From positions 1-33,591 of the forward strand of contig JAJDOG010000076.1 of NCBI GenBank assembly GCA_022340285.1: a DNA stretch of 33,591 nt. The letters are read 5' to 3'. This DNA is from Betaproteobacteria bacterium (GTDB lineage Bacteria > Pseudomonadota > Gammaproteobacteria > Burkholderiales > SG8-39). Under the pieces are notes generated by a model. The model did not search any database, was not told the origin of the DNA, and saw only the letters and a list, made by a program, of their open reading frames with translations. How positions within the stretch are numbered: position 1 is the first letter of the stretch; each line of letters begins with the position of its first letter. The position numbers were made by a program, and so were the translations under genes. Shown here one piece after another: positions 1 to 5,288 of this stretch.

Positions 1-7
1 AGTCGAG

Positions 8-271
8 ATGGCACAAGAGTTTCATCGGCGTATGGCGGCGATCATCGATGCCGTCCAGGCCGGAATCTGGCAAACCGGGGTGCACCACCTGCTCGGCTAC
101 TCCACCGACTTTGCATTCGGCCAGGAGCGCGGGCTACAGACGCTCGTCCTGAAAACCCGCAGCCGGTCCAAATACGTGCGCCTGCAATGGGACACCATCC
201 TCGGGGACACCCCCGCTGATCGGCAACACGTGGACGACGCCGTCAGAAGCGCGATCACGGACTTGGCCTGA
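8..271 (+). CDS. Hypothetical protein, possibly 5'-truncated by the window edge
   Basis: Open frame of 87 residues ending in TGA. The frame is also open through the two codons left of the ATG, and too little upstream sequence is visible to judge a ribosome binding site, so the ATG may be internal to a longer gene. The C-terminal part looks protein-like: a basic strand-rich segment (KTRSRSKYVRLQWDTI) followed by an acidic helix (ADRQHVDDAVRSAITDLA). There is no signal peptide, membrane segment or motif I recognise. The next gene begins about 280 bases downstream on the same strand and is unlikely to be co-transcribed. No function is proposed. Confidence 0.4.
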   Translation: MAQEFHRRMAAIIDAVQAGIWQTGVHHLLGYSTDFAFGQERGLQTLVLKTRSRSKYVRLQWDTILGDTPADRQHVDDAVRSAITDLA

Positions 272-550
272 CCCAGTTTGCGTGGGGTATGGCGTGGTGC
301 AATGCATCGAACAACAGCCGCTTCGCCGTGACACTTGTCGACGGCGCAAGCCTGTCGAACGATTGAAGTCCGCATGCGTCGGCAGCGGGCTCTGCGCGCC
401 AGGGCACAGAGAACACGCTGAATCTGAGCAATGATCGCTGCCATGATCGAGCAGATCGCTCGGTAGTGACTGTCAATACCTCGCCGCTTATACGGGCAGT
501 TGCACGGATGAAGGCAACAGGCGGAGGATGTCCTAACTTGTGAATCGAAA
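272..550. other. Intergenic region upstream of the OmpA-like gene
   Basis: No convincing gene. The long minus-strand frame crossing it also covers the OmpA-like gene and looks like a shadow. The region contains an imperfect palindrome at 390-411 related to the operator candidates near 3.8 and 4.27 kb. No clear promoter hexamers are visible before the OmpA-like gene. Confidence 0.4.
390..411. promoter_or_regulatory. Candidate operator 1, imperfect inverted repeat
   Basis: A 22-base inverted repeat in which 8 of 11 arm positions pair; the outer arms CTCTG/CAGAG match perfectly. It resembles the sites at 3797-3818 and 4264-4285 (shared elements CTCTGTGC and a GGCGCACA-like arm). It lies about 140 bases upstream of the OmpA-like gene. 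A regulatory role is inferred from the palindrome, its recurrence and its intergenic position. Confidence 0.35.
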
Positions 551-1243
551 ATGATCATGACCCAAACATTGGCCAAGAAGAAGTTAAGTCTCGCGGTATT
601 GTGTGCCGTGCTCGGCGTCGTTTCGGGCGCTGCAGGGGCGCAAACCAACCCGGCGGAAACGGGATACCTCACTGACGAGCGCCACGCTGTCACGACGAGC
701 GGCGTCGGGCTGTGCTGGCACACCGGCACCGGTCCTGCCCCGGTATCCACGCTCCAGTGGGATCCGAACTTCGTTCCGGCATCGGCCGCGAAGGCCGTCG
801 CCCCCCTGGAACCGGTTGCAGTGGCCGCGGTGACGCCGGAACCGCTGAAAACCATAACCGAACGCGTGACGCTGGACGCCGACACGCTGTTCGACTTCGA
901 CCAGGCCACGCTGCGTTCGACAGGTCGGGCAGCGCTGGATGAGTTCGCCGGCAAGATCAAGGGCATCGACCCGGAAATGATCACGGCCGTCGGACACGCC
1001 GACCGCCTCGGCTCGGGAGCCTATAACCAGCGCCTTTCCGAGCAGCGCGCTGAAGCAGTCAAGATCTATCTGGTCAGCAAAGGCGTCGCTCCGGATCGCA
1101 TGCACACCGAAGGCAAAGGTGAGATGCAGCCGGTCACGAAGAGCGGCGAATGCGATGGCGCCCAGAGCGCCAAGGTGATCGCCTGCCTGCAGCCCGACCG
1201 CCGCGTCGAGGTCGAAGTTGTGGGGACCCGGGTCGCCAAGTAA
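551..1243 (+). CDS. OmpA family outer-membrane/peptidoglycan-associated protein
   Basis: 230 residues. An N-terminal signal peptide (basic AKKK, hydrophobic stretch, likely cleavage after GAAGA near residue 30) targets it across the inner membrane. A Pro/Ala-rich linker follows, then an OmpA C-terminal domain at about 105-226. That domain shows the usual landmarks: FDFDQATL, the GHAD segment, LSEQRAEAVKIYL and the terminal PDRRVEVEV. Domains of this family bind peptidoglycan non-covalently and tether the outer membrane. The N-terminal part is too short for a full eight-stranded barrel. The start is uncertain between ATG 551 and ATG 557 because no good Shine-Dalgarno is close; a GGAGG lies about 20 bases too far upstream. 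A strong terminator follows 33 bases after the stop, so the gene is probably monocistronic. Confidence 0.9.
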   Translation: MIMTQTLAKKKLSLAVLCAVLGVVSGAAGAQTNPAETGYLTDERHAVTTSGVGLCWHTGTGPAPVSTLQWDPNFVPASAAKAVAPLEPVAVAAVTPEPLKTITERVTLDADTLFDFDQATLRSTGRAALDEFAGKIKGIDPEMITAVGHADRLGSGAYNQRLSEQRAEAVKIYLVSKGVAPDRMHTEGKGEMQPVTKSGECDGAQSAKVIACLQPDRRVEVEVVGTRVAK

Positions 1244-1275
1244 TCGTCTCAGCGGCAAGTTTCGCGAGAAGAACG

Positions 1276-1303
1276 ATGCCCTGCCCATGCAGGGCATTTT
1301 TCT
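1276..1303 (+). terminator. Intrinsic terminator after the OmpA-like gene
   Basis: Perfect 9-bp stem (ATGCCCTGC / GCAGGGCAT) with a CCAT loop, running directly into TTTTTCT. This is a textbook Rho-independent terminator placed just downstream of the OmpA-like stop codon. Confidence 0.9.
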
Positions 1304-1387
1304 GCGGGCGAGGCGCGCGGGCGCGATCAAGCGCCCGTTTCTTGCGGTCAAGTCTTTGGTCGAAGCTCCCAATAGTCAATTTGTAAA

Positions 1388-1471
1388 GGGACGGGTGCGC
1401 TGATCGGCGGCGCCACCGGCGCGCTGACCGACGAGGACGACATCAACCTCGGCAAGCCGGTCTGGCGCTGA
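1388..1471 (+). pseudogene. C-terminal remnant of a glycine-zipper outer-membrane protein
   Basis: Twenty-seven codons plus a stop encode a glycine-zipper run (GTGALIGGATGALTDEDD) followed by INLGKPVWR. This is how YMGG-type/17 kDa-like glycine-zipper envelope proteins end. Upstream in the same frame there is a TAG at 1373 and no start codon or signal peptide, so only the tail survives. The join to unrelated sequence lies around 1376-1390. Recognition rests on my knowledge of the family's C-terminus; the missing start and in-frame stop are directly visible. Confidence 0.6.
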
Positions 1472-1549
1472 GGGAGCTCGAAACCCAAGTCAACGCGGCG
1501 CTCACATTGGCAAGTCGGATCCGGCCGCCGTGTCACGTCTCAGGCAGCC

Positions 1550-1906
1550 TTAACGTCCACTACTACGCCCCATCGTCCTGCGACCCCTGTTCCGGGGGCG
1601 ATTGTGCGGCTGGTCTGAGCGTACCGGCTTCTGCGCCTGGGGGCGCACACGCGTCGGCCTGGTGATTTCGCCGGCCGCGCCGGCCAGTGTCTTCACCCGC
1701 TCGATCTCGGCCGTCAACGCTTCGATGTTCGCCGCGCGTCCGGCGGTCGGGCCGTGCGCCTGCACCGCTTCGCACTCGCGGTGGAGGAGTTCATGCAGTT
1801 TGCGCAGCGCTTCGTTACTTGCCGCCGCGATGCTGGCTTCCTTTGCAATTTTCTGCCGGTGCTCTTCGATGTGCGCGATAGCGTCCATTACTTCGTCAGT
1901 CGACAT
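1550..1906 (-). CDS. Hypothetical helical protein downstream of the desaturase
   Basis: 118 residues from the ATG at 1906, chosen because GGAGG sits about six bases upstream and the sequence before it in the frame looks non-coding. The N-terminal two thirds is predicted helical and coiled-coil-like (DEVMDAIAHIEEHRQKIAKE, then EALRKLHELLHRECEAVQAH and NIEALTAEIERVKTLAG). The C-terminus is short, basic and probably disordered (Arg/Pro/Gln-rich). No signal peptide or membrane segment. The gene starts 46 bases after the desaturase stop on the same strand, so it is probably co-transcribed. I do not recognise the family. Confidence 0.55.
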   Translation of the reverse strand: MSTDEVMDAIAHIEEHRQKIAKEASIAAASNEALRKLHELLHRECEAVQAHGPTAGRAANIEALTAEIERVKTLAGAAGEITRPTRVRPQAQKPVRSDQPHNRPRNRGRRTMGRSSGR

Positions 1907-1952
1907 TTCGGCCTCCAAGCCAAATGCCGACGCGAGCGTGTCAGCATGGCGA

Positions 1953-3146
1953 TCAGACGAGATGCGGCAGCCGGTGAGCGAACTCGCGGAGAGCGGCGAT
2001 GCCGCTGGCGTCGGCTCGCTCGCGCCAGTCACGGAGCTGCTTCAACAACTGGTCGGTCGAGGAGCCGGATCGGCTCCAGAGCGCGCTCAACTCCTGCCGC
2101 AATGAACAGACGGTATTCAGCAGTTCATTCTTGCGCACGAGCGGGTCAAGGGCAATCGGGCGGCGTACCCGCCAATCCCAGGTATGCAAGCGCAGCCAAT
2201 GCAGCAGGCTTCTCGCGGAGCGTGCGTCGAGTCCGTCACCGTCGGGCGCCGCGGCGTGCCGGGTGAGCCTGCGGATCTCCTGCCGGCATGCGTCTCCGAC
2301 CGAGCGCATGAACTGTGCAAGCACGTAGTAGCGGTGGGTAATGACGGCCTTGACGCTGGCCGCGTCGCACTCCGTCTTCCCGGGGCTGAACCGGGGTGCT
2401 GGCGCAATTCTTCTGACCCGCGCCAGGCCCATCATCTCGAGCAGGCGGATGTACATCCAGCCGATGTCGAGCTCGTACCAAGCGCTCGAGAGTTTCGCCG
2501 ACGTCGGGTAGGCATGGTGATTGTTGTGGAGCTCTTCGCCCCCGATCAGCACGCCCCAGGGGACGATGTTGGTGCTGGCATCCTCGACCGGGAAGTTGCG
2601 ATACCCCCAGTAGTGCCCGATCCCGTTGATCACGCCGGCGGCCCAGAACGGGATCCAGACCATCTGGACCGCGAAAATCAGGCCACCCGGGCCGACGCCG
2701 AAGGCGACGACGTCGGCAAGTGCCATGAGGACGACGCCGCAGATGGGGCACTGCTTATAGAGGCGCGTCTCGATCCAGTCATTCGGCGTGCCATGGCCGA
2801 ATTTCTCGATCGTGTCGCGGTGACGCGATTCCCTCACGTAGAGGAATACGCCGCCCCCCAGCACTCGGCCGATGCCGTGGATCTGCGGGCTGTGTGGATC
2901 TTCGGCGGTTTCAACCCGGGCGTGATGCTTGCGGTGAATCGCGACCCACTCCTTGGTCACCATGCCGGTAGTGAGCCAGAGCCAGAACCGAAAGAGATGA
3001 CTGATCGCCGGGTGGAGTTCCAGCGCGCGATGGGTCTGATGCCGATGCAGATAGACCGTGACCGCGACGATCGTCGCATGGGTCAGGGCTAGCGCGACCA
3101 ACAGATGACCCCACCACGGCAAATCAAAGATACCGGACGCGATCAC
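1953..3146 (-). CDS. Membrane fatty acid desaturase, delta-9 acyl-CoA type
   Basis: Integral-membrane di-iron desaturase, expected to introduce a cis double bond into acyl chains and so adjust membrane fluidity. All three histidine boxes are present: HRHQTH (residues 34-39 from the chosen start), HRKHH (71-75) and HNNHH (207-211), with hydrophobic spans between them and the family's GIGHYWGYRNF segment. I chose GTG 3146 because AAGGGA lies about seven bases upstream and family members begin just before the LDLPWWG-like motif. The frame is open to a TTG at 3179 with poor spacing. The roughly 140 residues after the catalytic core form a charged, helical C-terminal extension (ELSALWSRSGSSTDQLLKQL) that I recall from homologues in related bacteria. 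Electron donor genes are not in the window. Confidence 0.9.
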   Translation of the reverse strand: MIASGIFDLPWWGHLLVALALTHATIVAVTVYLHRHQTHRALELHPAISHLFRFWLWLTTGMVTKEWVAIHRKHHARVETAEDPHSPQIHGIGRVLGGGVFLYVRESRHRDTIEKFGHGTPNDWIETRLYKQCPICGVVLMALADVVAFGVGPGGLIFAVQMVWIPFWAAGVINGIGHYWGYRNFPVEDASTNIVPWGVLIGGEELHNNHHAYPTSAKLSSAWYELDIGWMYIRLLEMMGLARVRRIAPAPRFSPGKTECDAASVKAVITHRYYVLAQFMRSVGDACRQEIRRLTRHAAAPDGDGLDARSARSLLHWLRLHTWDWRVRRPIALDPLVRKNELLNTVCSLRQELSALWSRSGSSTDQLLKQLRDWRERADASGIAALREFAHRLPHLV

Positions 3147-3257
3147 CGTCTGATCCCTTCCACGAATGGTTGGCGCCAATGCTCCCGGACGAAGTCGCGA
3201 TCGCTGTCGAACTCGTCAATGATCAAGGCTGGTCGGATCTCCGCATTCGCTCAAACC

Positions 3258-3548
3258 CTATTGTTTGAACAAAGCGGACGCCTGGTCCGTGGCGCTCTTC
3301 ATCGCGGCCCACGCACCTTCCATGTCGGCCTTCATCTGCTGCCACGCCGACTCGTTGGCCGCTTGCATTTCCTGCAATTTCTTGTATGCAGCATCGCGGT
3401 TGGTGCGCATCTTCTTGAGATGCTCGCCGTATTTTGTGCGCGCATCCGCATTCATTTTGTCGGCTATGGCGCTCAGTTTATCGACCTCAGCATCCCAAGT
3501 CTTGATCTGCGATTCCATGATCGCGACGTATTCGTTCTTCATGCCCAT
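3258..3548 (-). CDS. Coiled-coil stress protein, sll1863-like
   Basis: 96 residues from ATG 3548, chosen because GAGGA lies about eight bases upstream and the protein family begins with MKNEYVA-like sequence. The whole chain is amphipathic helix (TWDAEVDKLSAIADKMNADA, then REHLKKMR-like and AAYKKLQEMQAANESAWQQM). There are no cysteines, signal peptide or membrane spans. I recognise the layout as the small soluble coiled-coil proteins annotated as sll1863-family stress response proteins; their biochemical role is unknown. The gene follows the DUF3309 gene by 17 bases on the same strand, so the two are likely an operon. Confidence 0.75.
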   Translation of the reverse strand: MGMKNEYVAIMESQIKTWDAEVDKLSAIADKMNADARTKYGEHLKKMRTNRDAAYKKLQEMQAANESAWQQMKADMEGAWAAMKSATDQASALFKQ

Positions 3549-3565
3549 GGTATGAGTCCTCATGT

Positions 3566-3703
3566 TTAGTTGTACTGACGACGATGTGCTGCCACCGACC
3601 GCAACGCTCTCGATTGACTGTGGCTCCTGCTGTGTGACCAGCTCGGAATTACGCCGAGCAGGGCGAGAACCACCACGATCAGGAGGATCATTCCTAATGC
3701 CAT
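3566..3703 (-). CDS. DUF3309-like small membrane peptide, atypical C-terminus
   Basis: 45 residues, starting at an ATG with GGAGGAG immediately upstream. The N-terminus MALGMILLIVVVLALLGVIP is one transmembrane helix ending in the IPSWSHSRS segment typical of DUF3309 proteins. Known members continue with a glycine-rich turn and a second hydrophobic helix. Here the chain instead ends in a basic, polar tail (SQSRALRSVAAHRRQYN). I could not find the missing helix in another frame, so this is either a divergent form or one whose 3' end was replaced. It heads a two-gene operon with the coiled-coil stress protein and has candidate operators upstream. Confidence 0.65.
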   Translation of the reverse strand: MALGMILLIVVVLALLGVIPSWSHSRSHSQSRALRSVAAHRRQYN

Positions 3704-3730
3704 TTCGCTCCTCCTCGTGTTGCCGTCCAC

Positions 3731-3746
3731 GATCCCGGCGCACACA
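3731..3746. promoter_or_regulatory. Candidate operator half-site before the DUF3309 gene
   Basis: The sequence CCGGCGCACACA repeats the right arm of the perfect palindrome at 3800-3815, but the left arm here is degenerate. It lies about 30 bases upstream of the DUF3309 start codon, probably in the leader. Confidence 0.25.
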
Positions 3747-3796
3747 TCGTGGTGAACGGTACATTTGCAGCAATTATCGTCTGGCGCGGCAGGACG

Positions 3797-3818
3797 CTCT
3801 GTGCGCCGGCGCACACAA
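3797..3818. promoter_or_regulatory. Candidate operator 2, perfect 16-bp palindrome
   Basis: TGTGCGCCGGCGCACA at 3800-3815 is a perfect inverted repeat, preceded by CTC as in the other sites. It lies between the divergent DUF3309 gene (minus) and DUF3562-like gene (plus, starting 18 bases away). On the minus strand a GATAAT hexamer at 3774-3779 has its expected -35 position inside this palindrome. It could bind a dimeric regulator; no regulator gene is evident nearby. Confidence 0.5.
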
Positions 3819-3832
3819 GGCGCAGAGTCTTT

Positions 3833-4090
3833 ATGAACGCTGACTGTAGCCGAGAATCCCATCAGCAGCGTGCCATCAAGTTCCTGGCCGAGGAATCGGC
3901 CATGCCGATGGATGAGGTTGCGCAGCTCTACGACGACGAGCGCGCCGCGCGCGAGGTCGGAGCGCGGATCATGGTGCTCGCCGCGCCCGCGCGCCGGTCA
4001 CCGCGGGATTCCGCCGCGTTTTGGTATGCGGCTCGCGGGCAGGTTGCCTTCCCAATCGCAGTCCATCGATCGGCAGCGGTAGCGGCGTAG
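3833..4090 (+). CDS. DUF3562-like small protein
   Basis: 85 residues from the ATG at 3833. The segment AIKFLAEESAMPMDEVAQLY, followed by an ERAAREVGARI-type helix, resembles the short DUF3562 helical domain, whose function is unknown. The last 30 or so residues (from about 3998) lie antisense to the zinc-ribbon gene and do not resemble the family's usual ending, so an ancestral stop may have been lost or the frame may have shifted. The ribosome binding site is weak. It is divergent from the DUF3309 gene with a shared palindrome between them. Some or all of the 3' overlap may be spurious. Confidence 0.5.
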   Translation: MNADCSRESHQQRAIKFLAEESAMPMDEVAQLYDDERAAREVGARIMVLAAPARRSPRDSAAFWYAARGQVAFPIAVHRSAAVAA

Positions 4091-4204
4091 TGGCCGGAGC
4101 AGGCTGATCACTCGATCGATGAACCGGCGGTGCACGCGCATGAGATTCCCGGATGAGCCGGAGCGCCGGCACTGCGGGCACTCGTGTGTGAGGGATCCTG
4201 CCAT
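3998..4204 (-). CDS. Small zinc-ribbon protein
   Basis: 68 residues from an ATG with GGAGGAAG at ideal spacing. Two cysteine knuckles, C9-x2-C12 (ECPQC) and C44-x4-C49 (RCRSMDC), are separated by a basic helical segment (RVHRRFIDRVISLLRPLRRY). This fits a small zinc-ribbon protein that could bind nucleic acid or protein; the biological role is unknown. The gene's 3' half overlaps the convergent DUF3562-like frame by 93 bases. Upstream lie a candidate operator and a TATAGT hexamer on this strand at 4288-4293; the operator would cover the transcription start. Confidence 0.65.
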   Translation of the reverse strand: MAGSLTHECPQCRRSGSSGNLMRVHRRFIDRVISLLRPLRRYRCRSMDCDWEGNLPASRIPKRGGIPR

Positions 4205-4263
4205 CGCTTCCTCCCGGTCTGTTAGGCGAATCGCCTCAGATTCTCGCCGCGCTCCCCGGACCG

Positions 4264-4285
4264 CTCTGTGCGCTGGCGTACGGAT
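4264..4285. promoter_or_regulatory. Candidate operator 3 upstream of the zinc-ribbon gene
   Basis: CTCTGTGCGCTGGCGTACGG is a close, slightly degenerate copy of the palindrome at 3797-3818. It sits about 60 bases upstream of the zinc-ribbon start codon and immediately downstream of a TATAGT hexamer on the minus strand, where a repressor site would be expected. Confidence 0.4.
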
Positions 4286-4294
4286 CCACTATAC

Positions 4295-4500
4295 TTACGT
4301 GGGGACCTTCGGATCTCTGCAAAGCACCGAGGTGCCGATCTCGACCTGTTCGAGAGGGCCATTCAAGTGCTCGGGCGTGAAGGCGCGATAGGCCGTCGTT
4401 TCGGGCAGCGCAGCGCGTTCGATCTCGATCACCGCGACGTCTATCTCTCCAGCAGCATCGAAGCCCTGGCGCCAGAGGGCTGGAAATTGGCGGACAATAG
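4295..4500 (-). pseudogene. Fragment of a trypsin-like serine peptidase gene
   Basis: Minus-strand reading gives GEIDVAVIEIERAALPETTA followed by YRAFTPEHLNGPLEQVEIGT and then SVL. I recognise this as an internal stretch of bacterial trypsin-like peptidase domains, around the catalytic Asp region (DVAVIEID). In intact genes it continues into a VGFPLGFHD-type segment and later the serine motif. Here it turns into CRDPKVPT and stops, and there is no credible N-terminal part before it. Only about 60 codons remain, so the gene is a remnant. Identification is from memory of the family. Confidence 0.5.
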
Positions 4501-4559
4501 AAGCCCGCGCGGCGGTTTTCCGTGCGTCCGAAGCGGAACGATTACCGGCGCCCAGCGCC

Positions 4560-5231
4560 ATGATCAAGGTCGTCTACTTTTTCAAGCGCAGACCGGAGAT
4601 GTCGGTCGAGGCCTTCCAGGACCACTGGGGGACGACTCACGCGCAGCTCATCACCGCGCTGCCGGGCATTCGGCGGTACGTGCAAAACCATACGCTGCCC
4701 TCCGCTTACCGCAAGGGCGAGCCGGCGTTCGACGGCGTCGCCGAGAGCTGGTTCGATGATACGGGGGCCATGAAGGCGCTCGCGAGCACGCCGCAGTACG
4801 CCGCGGTGCTCGCCGACGAGCCGGCGTTCATCGACCACGCGAGCATGGGCTCGATCATCACCGAAGAGCATGTGATCAAGGACGGGCCCGCCCCGGAAGG
4901 AGGCGTGAAGACCGTCGATCTGGTCACGCGCAGGGCGGGCATGCCGATCGACGCTTTTTTCAAGTACTGGCGCGACGATCATGGTCCGCTGGGCGCCGCG
5001 AGTCCCGCGGTCCGGCGCTACGTGCAGAGCCACACGCGGCGCTCGATTTACGACTCGGGCAGAACGCCCGCGTACGACGGGGCGGCGATGATGTGGTTCG
5101 ACGACATGGAGACCCTGCGCACGGCCTCCAGGACGCCGGAATTCGAGCGACTGCGCGCCGACATCGACAATTTCATTGCGCGCGACAAGTCCCCGTTCGT
5201 GATCGCGGCCGAGCGCGTGGTGCTCGCTTAG
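4560..5231 (+). CDS. EthD domain-containing protein, two tandem domains
   Basis: 223 residues with two EthD-like ferredoxin-fold repeats. Repeat one (about 1-105) begins MIKVVYFFKRRPEMSVEAF, with HWGTTHAQLI and a VQNHTLPSAY motif. Repeat two (about 115-220) has VDLVTRRAGMPIDAFFKYW, DDHGPLG and VQSHTRRSIYD. The repeated pattern (long aliphatic strand, helix with W..HG, RRYVQ.HT) shows internal duplication. EthD-like proteins are small cytoplasmic dimeric proteins, some of them linked to degradation of ethers or aromatic compounds; the reaction is not predictable. The start ATG has only a weak ribosome binding site. It converges with the molybdopterin gene. Confidence 0.85.
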   Translation: MIKVVYFFKRRPEMSVEAFQDHWGTTHAQLITALPGIRRYVQNHTLPSAYRKGEPAFDGVAESWFDDTGAMKALASTPQYAAVLADEPAFIDHASMGSIITEEHVIKDGPAPEGGVKTVDLVTRRAGMPIDAFFKYWRDDHGPLGAASPAVRRYVQSHTRRSIYDSGRTPAYDGAAMMWFDDMETLRTASRTPEFERLRADIDNFIARDKSPFVIAAERVVLA

Positions 5232-5288
5232 GGTGATCCGGTCGCGCCGGGAAGGTCGTCGAGGCGGTCAATGCCAGACGGTGTCGGC

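Noticed and set aside
97-984. Minus-strand frame of 295 codons opposite the OmpA-like gene
   Set aside because: It covers a clear signal-peptide protein on the other strand, has Arg/Ser/Ala-rich low-complexity composition and no recognisable domain; typical antisense frame in GC-rich DNA.
1632-1652. TGCGCC-TGGG-GGCGCA resembling the candidate operator
   Set aside because: Inside a coding frame and with four extra central bases, so spacing does not match the other sites; GC-rich background makes this likely by chance.
2184-3092. Plus-strand frame of 302 codons
   Set aside because: Lies antisense to the desaturase with its three histidine boxes; composition is Asp/Arg/Ala-rich without motifs.
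3243-3266. Short inverted repeat TCAAAC...GTTTGA around the stress-protein stop codon
   Set aside because: Only a 6-bp AT-rich stem and no T-run; too weak to call a terminator.
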